64,000 nt of DNA from Saprospiraceae bacterium (GTDB taxonomy: Bacteria > Bacteroidota > Bacteroidia > Chitinophagales > Saprospiraceae), in NCBI GenBank assembly GCA_016719855.1, contig JADJYH010000027.1:38421-102420 (forward strand), read 5' to 3'. The notes beneath the pieces were generated by a model. That model was not told the DNA's origin. It made no database searches and was given only the letters and a program-made list of their open reading frames with translations. Each line of letters begins with the position of its first letter. The stretch's first letter is position 1. This document shows positions 1 through 8,789 of this stretch, piece after piece. A program made the translations under genes and the position numbers.

Positions 1-2280
1 ATTGACATCCTGAACTACGCCGTAACCCTCGACGTCACGCAGTTTGCGCAGCAAATACTGACCGCCGCCTGCGAAATGACCTTCACCGCCAAGCAAGACG
101 GCCTCGACTTCCTACCGCTCGACCTGCTCAACTTGACAGTGGACTCCGTGATGCACCAAGGCACGCCGCTCGTTTTTGATTACGACAACCTGTTGCTCAA
201 CGTCCACCTGCCAACCGCCGTCAACATCGGCGACACGATGGAGCTGACGGTCTATTACCACGGCCACCCTACCGCAGACCCCAGTGGTTTTGGCGGTTTC
301 GTTTTTGAAAACGGCTACGCCTACAACCTCGGCATCGGCCTCTCGTCGAATCCCTACAACTTCGGGCGAAGCTGGCATCCCTGTTTCGACAACTTCGTGG
401 AGCGGGCCACCTACGACCTCAACCTCTTGTCCAACGACGGGCGAAAGGGCTACGGCATCGGCCAGTTCCTCGGCGAGACCGACCTCGGCGGTGGCATCGC
501 ACTGCGCCAGTTCCGCATGGATTTGCCATTGCCGACCTACCTCGTGGGCACGGCCACCAGCAACTACGGCGCTGTGCACCAGCAGCACACTGGCCAGTAC
601 GGCACCTACCCGATGCTACTCGTGGGCAAGCCTGGCGACACTACCCAGATGAAGACGGCATTCCAATATTTGCCCCAAGCTGTGGACATGTTGGAGGCGT
701 GGTTTGGCCCGTATCGCTGGGGGCAGGTGGGCTACGTGCTCACTACCGCCGGGGCGATGGAACATGCGTCGCTCATCGCCTATCCCGACTTCAGCATTGA
801 CGACGGGCCAACCGATGGCATGAACCGCCTGATGGCCCACGAACTTGGCCACCACTGGTGGGGCAACATCACCACCCTCAGTTGTCCCGAAAATATGTGG
901 ATAAAAGAGGGCAATGCCGAGTACAGCGCCCACCTCTTCTTTGAGTATGTTTTTGGCAAACAGAAATTTACGAAGATGGTGAAGGACAATTTTTACAACG
1001 TTATAAAAACCGCTCACTTGGATGATGGCGATTACCTACCGCTATCAGGCCTGCCCTACGAGAACACTTACGGTACACACACCTACTACGGAGGCGCTGC
1101 CGCAATGCACAACCTGCGGGGTTACCTCGGCGACTCGCTCTTCCAACAGGGAATGCGCTCCATCCTCGATGCCTACGAGTACCAGTCGGTGGACGCCGAA
1201 CTGTTCCGTGACCAGCTCACGAGCAACACGGGTGTGGACATGACTTCGTTTTTTGATGACTGGATTTTTGCACCAGGCTACTCGCTGTTCGAGCTTGACT
1301 CGGTGCATTTAACACCTGACGGAAACGCCTACGAGGCAAGGATTTTTGTGCAACAAAAACTCCACCACGCCCCTCACATGCACACCAACGTACCGTTGGA
1401 GATTACTTTTTTCGATGAAAACTGGCAGACGCACACGGCCACGTTCATGGCCAGTGGAGAGTTCACGGAGGCGGTGGTCAGCGTGCCGTTCCAGCCCGTC
1501 TGGCAGGTACTCAACGACCGCAACTCACTTAACCTTGGCCGCCTCCAAGACCGTGCAGTGGTGAAATCAACCGGCACCTTCAGCATAGGCTACTGCGACC
1601 TGAGCAGCCTTTCGGCCATCGCCGTACCAGCGGGCGATTCGGCGCTGGTCAGCTTCATCCACTACCTTGGCCCTGCCGACCCCGAACCCAGCGGAGCGCA
1701 GCTTTCCAGCACGCACTACTGGCGCTACGGCGGCATCATCCCACCGGGCTTCAATGCCAAGGTGACGCTGAACTACAAGGGTGCCAATCCCGGTGATATT
1801 GACCACGACCTGACCAACATGCCCGAAGACAGCCTGACGCTGGTCTGGCGGCCACGTCCGGGCGTAGCCTGGGGAAAGTATCCGTACTACAAAAAGACAC
1901 CGCTCAACTTGGGCGACGGCAACGGATTTATCCGCATTGACAGCCTGTTGCCGGGCGACTTCGCCTTTGCCGCTGGCTCGCTGCCGCTGGCTACTGGCGT
2001 GTATGATTTGGGAGAAAATAGCGGCCCGGAATTGAGCATTTTCCCAAACCCCGCCTCCGAGAGCGTCACGGTGCAGGTGCTTATGCCCACCAATTTGCCC
2101 ATGAAACTGGAGCTGTTCGATGCAACTGGAAGGCTGTTGAGACAAGACGCCGTGGGCGTAAACGGCGGTTTGCTGGCGCAAACGCTGGATGTTGCAGCTT
2201 TGCCGTCGGGTGTTTATTGGGTGAAAATCATTGGGGAAAACGCCAGTCCCCAAGCAGTTGGGAAATTCATCAAAAATTAA
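1..2280 (+). CDS. M1 family metallopeptidase with T9SS sorting domain (5' end outside the window)
   Basis: The frame is open from base 1, so the N-terminus is missing. The first in-frame ATG is at 76. The zinc motif HELGHHWWGN (nt about 838-867), followed by the distal Glu in the KEGNAEY segment, identifies a gluzincin aminopeptidase of family M1. The exopeptidase motif, normally GAMEN, reads GAMEH here (nt about 751-765). The last 80 or so residues (from IFPNPASESV) form a type-A T9SS C-terminal domain ending in GKFIKN. The enzyme is therefore probably exported and surface-attached or released through the T9SS encoded at 38.6-44.6 kb. Role inferred: extracellular peptide degradation. Reading frame intact. 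Confidence 0.93.
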   Translation: MDILNYAVTLDVTQFAQQILTAACEMTFTAKQDGLDFLPLDLLNLTVDSVMHQGTPLVFDYDNLLLNVHLPTAVNIGDTMELTVYYHGHPTADPSGFGGFVFENGYAYNLGIGLSSNPYNFGRSWHPCFDNFVERATYDLNLLSNDGRKGYGIGQFLGETDLGGGIALRQFRMDLPLPTYLVGTATSNYGAVHQQHTGQYGTYPMLLVGKPGDTTQMKTAFQYLPQAVDMLEAWFGPYRWGQVGYVLTTAGAMEHASLIAYPDFSIDDGPTDGMNRLMAHELGHHWWGNITTLSCPENMWIKEGNAEYSAHLFFEYVFGKQKFTKMVKDNFYNVIKTAHLDDGDYLPLSGLPYENTYGTHTYYGGAAAMHNLRGYLGDSLFQQGMRSILDAYEYQSVDAELFRDQLTSNTGVDMTSFFDDWIFAPGYSLFELDSVHLTPDGNAYEARIFVQQKLHHAPHMHTNVPLEITFFDENWQTHTATFMASGEFTEAVVSVPFQPVWQVLNDRNSLNLGRLQDRAVVKSTGTFSIGYCDLSSLSAIAVPAGDSALVSFIHYLGPADPEPSGAQLSSTHYWRYGGIIPPGFNAKVTLNYKGANPGDIDHDLTNMPEDSLTLVWRPRPGVAWGKYPYYKKTPLNLGDGNGFIRIDSLLPGDFAFAAGSLPLATGVYDLGENSGPELSIFPNPASESVTVQVLMPTNLPMKLELFDATGRLLRQDAVGVNGGLLAQTLDVAALPSGVYWVKIIGENASPQAVGKFIKN

Positions 2281-2296
2281 ATAAAAGACAAAAAAA

Positions 2297-2710
2297 ATGG
2301 AAAACTCATCTCGCCGCAACTTCGTCAAGACAGCCGCCGCCGCTGCGGCCACGCTGCCATTGGTCGGGGCTGCCACCGTTGAATCAAAACCGAAAGGCAT
2401 GAAAAAAGTCTTCGTACACCAAGTGTATTTTTGGCTGAAAAACCCCGGCAGCACCGCCGACCGGGACAAGCTCGTGGAGGGCCTCAAGACCCTCACCAAA
2501 ATCAAGTACATCAAAAGCTGGCACATCGGCATCCCGGCGGGCACGAGCCGGGACGTGATTGACGGTAGTTTCAGCATCTCTTGGCTCAATACCCTCAAGG
2601 ATAGGACGGCGCAGGATGCCTACCAGATTGACCCCATCCACCTCGCCTTTGTAGAGAACTACAAGCACCTGTGGAACAAGGTCGTGGTGTATGATTCGGT
2701 GGATGTATAA
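2297..2710 (+). CDS. Dabb (stress-responsive alpha/beta barrel) family protein with Tat-like signal
   Basis: This is a 137-residue protein. An N-terminal SRRNFVK motif followed by an Ala-rich hydrophobic stretch resembles a twin-arginine export signal. The remainder (from about residue 36) is a single Dabb/ferredoxin-like domain: HQVYFWLKNP strand, a middle TLTKIKYIKSWHIG segment, and a C-terminal helix with YKHLWNKVVVYD. The family forms dimeric alpha-beta barrels of mostly unknown role, and no substrate can be inferred. It starts 16 nt after the peptidase stop and may share its transcript. Start ATG follows an A-rich leader. Confidence 0.85.
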   Translation: MENSSRRNFVKTAAAAAATLPLVGAATVESKPKGMKKVFVHQVYFWLKNPGSTADRDKLVEGLKTLTKIKYIKSWHIGIPAGTSRDVIDGSFSISWLNTLKDRTAQDAYQIDPIHLAFVENYKHLWNKVVVYDSVDV

Positions 2711-2711
2711 T

Positions 2712-2794
2712 AGAGTTGTGAGGGGCTGAGGGGTTAAGTGCTTGAGAGAGCCAGCTCAAACCCTCAATCCCTAAAATTCTCAAAACCCTCAATA
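2712..2794. repeat. Intergenic hairpin made of short G-rich/C-rich repeat units
   Basis: The left arm reiterates GAGGGGCTGAGGGGTT-like units, and the right arm repeats the complement AACCCTCA/AATCCCT three times before the next start codon. The arms can pair imperfectly. It has the same architecture as the repeats at 4178, 13224 and 52320. It may also act as a transcription terminator or mRNA-stabilising hairpin. Confidence 0.55.
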
Positions 2795-2796
2795 AA

Positions 2797-4189
2797 ATGT
2801 TTTCAAAATCAACCTATACCGCCCGCCGTGAGCGCCTCCGTCGTGACCTTGGCTCCGGCCTCATCCTCATCCTCGGCAACAACGAGGCACCGATGAACTA
2901 CCGGGCCAACACCTACCACTTCCGGCAGGACAGCAATTTCCTCTACTTCTTCGGCCTCGACCAGCCCAGCCTCGCCGGTGTGCTGGATGTGGACGCCGGG
3001 GAGGACATCATCTTCGGCGACGAGCTGACGATGGAGGACGTGGTCTGGACTGGCCCGCTCCCGACCATTGCGGAGCAAGCCGACCGGATTGGCGTGACTA
3101 AAACGCTGCCGCTCAAGGACTTAGGCTGGCTTTTTGAAAAATGCTTTGGATAAGAAACAGCCCATCCACTTTACCCCGCCGTACCGCCACGACAACATGA
3201 TTTTGCTGTCGGAAATGCTCGGCCAGCATGTTGCGAAGCTGAAAGAAAATGCCTCAGAGGCACTGATTCGGGCCATCGTGGCGCAGCGCTCGCACAAGTC
3301 GGCGGAAGAGGTGGCGGAGATGGAAAGGGCCGTGGACATCAGCGGTGCCATGCACGTGGCCGTGATGAAGGCTGCTGCCGCTGGCAAAAAAGAGGCAGAA
3401 CTGGCGGGCATTGCCGCAGGCATTGCCACGGGCATGGGCGGTGCGCTGGCATACGGCATCATCATGACCATCAACGGGCAGGTGCTGCACAACCACCACC
3501 ACTACAACACGTTGCGGAGCGGCCAACTGCTGCTCGGCGACCACGGCGCAGAGACGCACCTGCACTACGCTGGCGACCTCACCCGTACTTGCCCCGTGGA
3601 CAAGGTTTTTACCCAACGCCAAAAAGACGTGTACAACATCGTGCTGGACGCCGAAGTGAGCGCCATCGAATCGCTCAAACCTGGTCTGCCTTATCGGGAG
3701 GTCCACCTCGCCGCCGCCCGCCGCATGTCCGAAGGGCTGAAGTCGCTGGGCCTGATGAAGGGCGACCTCGACGAGGCTGTGGCGCAGGGCGCTCATGCGC
3801 TGTTTTTCCCGCACGGCCTCGGCCACATGATTGGACTTGACGTTCACGACATGGAGGATTTGGGCGAAGATTTCGTGGGCTATTCCGACGAGATGCAGCG
3901 CAGTACGCAGTTTGGGACAGCTTATCTGCGGTTGGGTCGGACACTGGAACCGGGCTTCGTGCTGACGGTGGAACCCGGCCTCTATTTCATCCCAGAACTG
4001 ATGGACCAGTGGGAGGCCGAGGGCAAGTTCACCGACTTCATCAACTACGGGGCGCTGAAGGATTGGCGCTCGTTCGGCGGCATCCGCATCGAGGACAACG
4101 TGCTGGTGACGCAGGACGGCCACCGGGTGCTTGGCAAGCCAGTGCCCAAAACCGTGGAGGAAGTGGAGGCATTGAGAGGTCTGAGGTAA
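2797..4189 (+). CDS. Xaa-Pro aminopeptidase (M24B), one frameshift
   Basis: The product removes N-terminal residues that precede proline. The first frame (2797-3153) carries the creatinase-type N-terminal domain with NYRANTYHFRQDSNF. The second (to 4189) carries the pita-bread metallopeptidase domain: GDHGAETHLHYAGDLTRT (two metal Asp), HGLGHMIGLDVHD (metal and catalytic His), TVEPGLYF and GGIRIEDN (metal Glu). The frames join cleanly at the TTTTTGAAAAA run around 3131-3141 if one base is removed, giving LGWLFEKNALDKK. All catalytic residues are present, so the break is probably a sequencing indel. Joined length, about 460 residues, is normal. Confidence 0.88.
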
Positions 4190-4285
4190 AAAGGTATGAG
4201 GTATGGGGGAGGTGGGTTGGCAATTTTTTCATTTACATTTGCGCTTCAAAAAAATACCTCAAGCCTCAATACTTCATACCTTTTT
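4178..4285. repeat. Hairpin-forming repeat between pepP-like gene and HAD gene
   Basis: The left arm has units of GAGGTCTGAGGTA and AAAAAGGTATGAGGTAT. The right arm has ATACCTCAAGCCTCAATAC followed by TTCATACCTTTTTAT, which is largely the reverse complement. It overlaps the end of the upstream gene and runs to the next ATG, so it may attenuate or stabilise the mRNA. Confidence 0.55.
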
Positions 4286-4894
4286 ATGAACACCATCATC
4301 TTCGACCTCGGCGGCGTCCTTATTGACTGGAACCCTGATTACGTCTTCGACAAAATTTTCGACGACCCTGCCCGCAAGCAGTTTTTCTACGACAATATCT
4401 GCACCCCGCACTGGAACGAGGAACAGGACGCTGGCCGCTCCCTTCAAGAGGCCACCGATATGCTACTGGCCGAGCATCCTGAATGGGAAACCGAAATAAA
4501 AGCCTACTACGGCCGCTGGCGGGAGATGCTCGGCGGCGCCATTCCCGAGACCGTGAATATTTTTAGGGAGCTGAAAGCCGCCAACGGCCACCGTTTTTAT
4601 GCCCTCACCAACTGGTCCGCAGAGACATTTCCCATCGCCTTGGAGACTTTTGACTTCCTGCATTGGTTCGATGGCATCGTGGTGAGTGGCACGGAAAAGA
4701 CCCGCAAACCCTTCCCAGAATTCTACCAAATCCTGCTTGACCGTTATGACGTGGCACCCTCCGAGGCCATTTTCATTGACGACAACTACCGGAACGTGTT
4801 GGCCGCACGAGCGATGGGCATCAAGTCCATCCACTATCAGTCACCCGCTGGACTGCGGGAGGAGCTGGGGAAACTGGGGGTTCAGGTCGGTTAG
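4286..4894 (+). CDS. HAD-superfamily (subfamily IA) hydrolase
   Basis: This is a 202-residue haloacid-dehalogenase-like phosphatase. The nucleophile motif is FDLGGVLIDWNP, in which the second Asp of DxD is replaced by Gly, as in YihX-type glucose-1-phosphatase relatives. Motif II is ALTNWS, motif III the Lys in RKPFPEFYQ, and motif IV FIDDNYRNV. The start was set at MNTIIFDLGG; the open frame extends 30 codons upstream but those codons lie in the hairpin repeat. Substrate unknown; a small phosphorylated metabolite is likely. Confidence 0.88.
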   Translation: MNTIIFDLGGVLIDWNPDYVFDKIFDDPARKQFFYDNICTPHWNEEQDAGRSLQEATDMLLAEHPEWETEIKAYYGRWREMLGGAIPETVNIFRELKAANGHRFYALTNWSAETFPIALETFDFLHWFDGIVVSGTEKTRKPFPEFYQILLDRYDVAPSEAIFIDDNYRNVLAARAMGIKSIHYQSPAGLREELGKLGVQVG

Positions 4895-4933
4895 GCTTTC
4901 CGAATTTAAAAAACTTGGAAAGTCTTTTTTATC

Positions 4934-4970
4934 AAAAAAAAAAACAGCCCACTGATTTGCATCAGTGGGC
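4934..4970 (-). terminator. Intrinsic terminator oriented on the minus strand
   Basis: A perfect 10-bp stem (GCCCACTGAT, 4947-4956, with ATCAGTGGGC, 4961-4970) has a 4-nt loop. It is followed on the minus strand by an 11-nt U-tract (A-run 4934-4944). It points away from any recognised gene: HAD and purH are both on the plus strand. Confidence 0.65.
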
Positions 4971-5223
4971 CGTCGAAATCCTGTATGAAATAGTCCCAAA
5001 GTTTTCACAGCTCGGCATCTGGAGTCAAAAAAAGAAGGAAAAAGGTACGAGCGTATTTTCGTTTTGGATAAACTGTCTAACCTAACTGTCAGCTTTCATA
5101 GCTACTTTTCATAAGCACAAAGTAACCGGGTAAAAAAGATTCTGACCAACCAAACTATCCCAAAAGTCAGGTTTCTGATTTCCTTCATCACTGTTTTTCA
5201 CCCATGAATCAATGCCCATTTCG

Positions 5224-5254
5224 TTTGGCAAAGCGACCAAACCACCTACCTTTG
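5224..5254 (+). promoter_or_regulatory. Bacteroidota-type promoter for purH
   Basis: TTTG (5224-5227), exactly 19 nt, then TACCTTTG (5247-5254) matches the phylum consensus TTTG-N19-TAnnTTTG. The predicted start near 5260 leaves a leader of about 100 nt before the GTG start of purH. Confidence 0.7.
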
Positions 5255-5362
5255 CGCACTTCTTGAGAGAACCATATTTTTAGTAAAATCAGGCTTTTGG
5301 GCATCGGCAACCGCAACCAATCTTTTGTCATTCCCGAAGGGAACCTAATCTGAAATCGCAAG

Positions 5363-6890
5363 GTGAAATCAAAAAAAATCACGTCCGCACTCATCTCCGT
5401 TTATTACAAAGACGGCCTCGAACCAATCATCCGGGAACTGCACAAGCACAACGTCACCATTTACTCCACAGGCGGTACGCAGTCGTTCATCGAAAGCCTC
5501 GGTGTGCCCGTGAAAACTGTGGAGGGGCTGACAGGCTACCCCTCCATCCTCGATGGGCGGGTGAAAACGCTGCACCCGATGGTGTTCGGCGGCATCTTGG
5601 CCATTCGGGAAGAGGCGCACCAAGCGCAACTAGCGCAATTCAAAATTCCAGAAATTGACCTCGTGGTTGTGGATTTGTACCCCTTCGAGGAAACGGTGGC
5701 CAAGACGCAGGACGAGGCCGAAATCATCGAAAAAATTGACATCGGTGGCATCTCGCTCATCCGGGCAGCGGCCAAAAACTTTGGCGACGTGGCAGTTGTG
5801 CCGAGCAAGGACGAGTACGCTTTCCTGCTGGATTGCCTACAAAAAAAGGACGGTTGCACCGACCTCGAAGACCGTCGGGAACTCGCCCGCCGGGGCTTCA
5901 AAGTGTCTAGCCACTATGACACCGCCATTTTCAACTACTTCAACCGGGGCAGCGGCGAGCTGTCGTTCAAGCACAGCATCCACCAGTCGGAGGTGCTGCG
6001 CTACGGCGAAAACCCGCACCAGTCCGGCGTTTTTTATGGTGATTTAAGTAAAATGTTCGACGTGCTGAACGGCAAGGCTCTCAGCTACAACAACCTCGTG
6101 GATGTGGACGCCGCCGTGCAGCTCATGCGGGAATTCCAGCACAGCGATCCGACTTTTGCCATCCTGAAACACACCAACGCCTGCGGCGTGGCCACCCGCC
6201 CGACGCTTGGTGGAGGCATGGAAGGCCGCCCTCGCCTGCGACAATGTGAGCGCCTTTGGCGGCATTTTCGTTTGCAATGGAAATGTGGATTTGGCGACAG
6301 CACAGGAGATAGACCAACTGTTTTACGAAGTGCTGATTGCCCCTGGGTTTGAGGCGGATGCACTGGCGCATTTGTCCTCAAAAAAGAATCGCATCTTGTT
6401 GAAAATCAAGGAATTCTACGTGCAGTCCCGCTCCTTCCGCAGCCTGCTGAACGGCGTGGTGGAACAGGACACTGACCTGAAATCAGAGACTCCAGCCGAC
6501 CTGAAACAAGCCACCAAACTTGCTCCGACGGATGCCGAAGTGGGCGACCTGCTCTTCGCCAGCACCTGCGTGAAGCACCTGAAATCCAACGGCATCGCCC
6601 TCGTGAAAGACCGCCAGCTCATCGGCATGGGCTGCGGCCAACCGAACCGGGTGGACGCCCTGCGGCAGGCCATCCACAAGGCCAAAGCATTCGGCTTCGA
6701 CCTGCGGGGCGCCGTCATGGCTAGTGATGCGTTTTTCCCCTTCCCCGATTGCGTGGAAATCGCGCACGGCGAGGGCATTGACGCCGTCATCCACCCCGGC
6801 GGCTCCATCAAGGACCAGGACAGCGTGGACTACTGCGATGCGAACGGGATGCGGATGGTGATGACGGGGACGAGGCATTTTAGGCATTGA
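5363..6890 (+). CDS. purH: Bifunctional AICAR transformylase / IMP cyclohydrolase, one frameshift
   Basis: The enzyme catalyses the last two steps of IMP synthesis. The N-terminal MGS-like cyclohydrolase domain shows STGGTQSF, DGRVKTLHP and IDIGGISLIRAAAKN. The C-terminal transformylase domain shows RYGENPHQ, FAILKHTNACG, VSAFGGIF, GCGQPNRVDA, SDAFFPFPD and HPGGSIKDQD. The frames 5363-about 6208 and about 6208-6890 join as ATRPT-LVEAWKAALACDN if one base is dropped near 6208. Every motif is intact and the gene is essential for purine prototrophy, so a sequencing error is likely. The start is GTG at 5363; MKSKKITSALISVY aligns with the family N-terminus. Confidence 0.95.
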
Positions 6891-6901
6891 GGAAAAAACC
6901 T

Positions 6902-6909
6902 TATTTTTG
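6902..6909 (+). promoter_or_regulatory. Promoter -7 box of the first TA module
   Basis: TATTTTTG matches TAnnTTTG. A TTTA lies 20 nt upstream as a weak -33 element. It sits 17 nt before the antitoxin ATG, closely resembling the arrangement in front of the TA pair at 20219. Confidence 0.5.
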
Positions 6910-6925
6910 TTGAAAATCATTTGGC

Positions 6926-7180
6926 ATGGATATTCAACTGGAGAAAATAAGAATCATACAGAAACTGGCCGAAGTAGAAGAAGAATGGGTGCTACGTAGC
7001 ATCAAGCGGCTACTCGGCATCAGCGAAGTAGTTGAGGATGAATTCGTAAAAAAATACGAAGCGAATCTTAAACCGATGAGCAGGCAGGAATTGATAGACA
7101 GGGCGCTGGAAGCAGAGGAGGATTTTAAGGCGGGGAGGTTCGTGGAATTGGAGTCCTACCTAAAATCAGTCGAACCTTGA
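6926..7180 (+). CDS. Putative antitoxin of a ParE/RelE-type module
   Basis: This 84-residue, charged, helical protein has an N-terminal LEKIRIIQKLAEVEEEWVLRSI region. The second half (PMSRQELIDRALEAEEDFKAG) resembles the toxin-wrapping tails of Bacteroidota addiction-module antitoxins. It overlaps the next gene by 4 nt (ATGA at 7177-7180), typical of TA operons. No clear DNA-binding fold can be named from sequence. The role is inferred from size and context. Confidence 0.7.
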   Translation: MDIQLEKIRIIQKLAEVEEEWVLRSIKRLLGISEVVEDEFVKKYEANLKPMSRQELIDRALEAEEDFKAGRFVELESYLKSVEP

Positions 7181-7476
7181 CGATGACCATTGTTTTACTC
7201 AAAAAAGCCCAACTCCGCCTCGATGAAATCGTCGAATACTACCGCTTACTTGGTTACGGCAGGCATGGTCGAAAAATAAGGGCTGGAATTTTAAAGAAAG
7301 CGCTACTTCTAAAAGAGCACCCTCAGCTTGGTGTTGTGGAAGAAACACTCGCTCACCTCGGACTTGGGCATCGGTTTTTAGTCGAAGGTAAATACAAAAT
7401 CATATACCGCATCTAAGGCCAGTACATCATGGTAACAGATGTTTTCGATACCCGACAAGACCCAGATAAAATTTAA
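7177..7476 (+). CDS. ParE/RelE-family toxin, interrupted by an in-frame TAA
   Basis: The visible protein (79 residues to 7416) has the RelE/ParE layout: KKAQLRLDEIVEYY helix, a basic middle, RFLVEGKYKIIYRI strands. After TAA (7414-7416) the same frame continues as GQYIMVTDVFDTRQDPDKI and stops at 7476. This is the missing C-terminal strand with the family's typical VFDTRQDP ending. The TAA is therefore a nonsense change or a base error replacing a sense codon (often Glu). If real, the toxin is truncated and probably inactive while the antitoxin survives. The gene abuts the convergent DUF2851 gene with no spacer. Confidence 0.8.
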
Positions 7477-8745
7477 CTACTTCAAAATCCCCGCCCCCAC
7501 CGCACATTCCAAGCACCTTTTCTTGTCGCAATAAACATTCTTCAACTGCAAAAGCCCCTGCGTTTGGTACGCTGATGGCGGCTCCACACCCAGGCGCTCC
7601 CAGCCCGAAATGATGGTGTTTTTTTCCGGCGGCAAAGCTTCCAGCAGTTGCAGTGCCTTGTCCTTGAAGCCTTCCTCGCCCCGCATTTTACCGTATAAAA
7701 ATAGGAAAGGAACGATGGTGTTGATGGTCAAAAGTCGAATGGCCTCCTTGCCCAGCGACTTGTTTTTCTTCGGGGACTCCTGCCCGAATGTGTAGTGCGT
7801 GAGCCAGTAGCCATCAAGCTTTACGTTGAAAAGCACCTCGATGTCCGCCTGTTTTTCCACCTCTAAAATTCGGCTGAACAGGTGCGCTGATTGCGCCGTA
7901 AGCCTCGCAAATTCCGCCAGCCGGATGGTCGGGAAGTTGCCAGGGTGCAGCCGCAGAAACCGCCACTGCACGGATTCGATGGGCGTCAATCCATATTTTT
8001 TCCGAAGGAAACCGTACTCCTTTTTCAGTTCGTTGGGGTAAATATCGGCGCATTCATCGGGCAGCAGGCCGGACTGGCCGAAGAGCAGCGATTCGAGTTG
8101 CAGCAGGTTGTCCTTGTGCCGGGCGAGGATGCGCTGCGGCAGCGAGCGGGCCAACATCTCGAACGGTTCAGCGTTCACCTTCAGCCCAAAGTTGCGGGCG
8201 AGGAACTGATAGAACGTTTCTTCCCAATCGCCGCCGTTGCGCTCCAATGCTTCCCGAATGGCGGTGGTTTTTTGCTCCAGACGCTCCACCAACATGCGGT
8301 CGAGCCAGCCGGTGCGGGTCATCTGGGGCACCGTGTGGAAGAAGTTGTGGCAGGGAATCCAGTGCTCGTTGTGCAGCAGCTTCAGGTAGTTGGCGGCGAT
8401 GCCGGGCGGCACGAGCTTGCGCATTTCGAGGCAGGGGATGCGGCTGCCGTCATTGCGCAGCACGGGTTGGTCTTCGTCGAGCACGACGTGCAGGGTGACG
8501 TTCGAGTAGGCGGGGTCGGACTGGTGGCCGTGCCGCATCCATTCGGAGGCGGTCAGGTGCATCTCCACGTTGCCTGCCCAAGTGGTTTCGCCGATGCGCA
8601 GTCGGGCATCTAGGAAGTCGGGGCCAGCGTGGGTGTTGTGGGTGCCGGGGCTGAGGATTTCGAGTGGCTCGCCCTCGGTGGTAGACAGGTTTGACTGGTC
8701 AAAGCGGCGGGTGCGCCAGAGAAAGTGAAGGAGGTCTTCTTTCAT
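7477..8745 (-). CDS. DUF2851 family protein
   Basis: The 422-residue product has the DUF2851 signature near the N-terminus (SPGTHNTHAGPDFLDAR, WAGNVEMHL, and a VTLHVVLDED strand). It ends in a Cys cluster CDKKRCLECAVG, which could bind a metal. The family is common and chromosomal in Bacteroidota; its function is unknown. The N-terminal half resembles a nuclease-like alpha/beta fold, but I cannot name catalytic residues. The frame is intact. The gene converges with the TA pair. Confidence 0.85.
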   Translation of the reverse strand: MKEDLLHFLWRTRRFDQSNLSTTEGEPLEILSPGTHNTHAGPDFLDARLRIGETTWAGNVEMHLTASEWMRHGHQSDPAYSNVTLHVVLDEDQPVLRNDGSRIPCLEMRKLVPPGIAANYLKLLHNEHWIPCHNFFHTVPQMTRTGWLDRMLVERLEQKTTAIREALERNGGDWEETFYQFLARNFGLKVNAEPFEMLARSLPQRILARHKDNLLQLESLLFGQSGLLPDECADIYPNELKKEYGFLRKKYGLTPIESVQWRFLRLHPGNFPTIRLAEFARLTAQSAHLFSRILEVEKQADIEVLFNVKLDGYWLTHYTFGQESPKKNKSLGKEAIRLLTINTIVPFLFLYGKMRGEEGFKDKALQLLEALPPEKNTIISGWERLGVEPPSAYQTQGLLQLKNVYCDKKRCLECAVGAGILK

Positions 8746-8789
8746 AGTAGTTTGCTTATTCGAGTGGGGAAAAATACGGAAGAAAATGG

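Larger units (their letters stand above)
4895..5362. other. Gene-free stretch before purH
   Basis: There is no convincing ORF in 468 nt. It contains the minus-oriented hairpin plus U-tract at 4934-4970 and the purH promoter at 5224-5254. The middle (4975-5223) is A+T-rich and unexplained. It could hold a small RNA read on the minus strand that ends at the hairpin, but no clear minus-strand promoter is visible. Confidence 0.5.

Noticed and set aside
3254..4123. A 289-codon minus-strand frame opposite the Xaa-Pro aminopeptidase
   Set aside because: Shadow of the M24 gene; the plus frame holds every catalytic motif.
5209..5394. A 61-codon minus-strand ORF overlapping the purH start
   Set aside because: It covers the purH promoter and start on the other strand, with no recognisable product.
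6190..6220. Programmed ribosomal frameshift in purH
   Set aside because: No slippery heptamer or downstream pseudoknot is evident at the join, purH is not known to use recoding, and similar shifts occur in many unrelated genes here.
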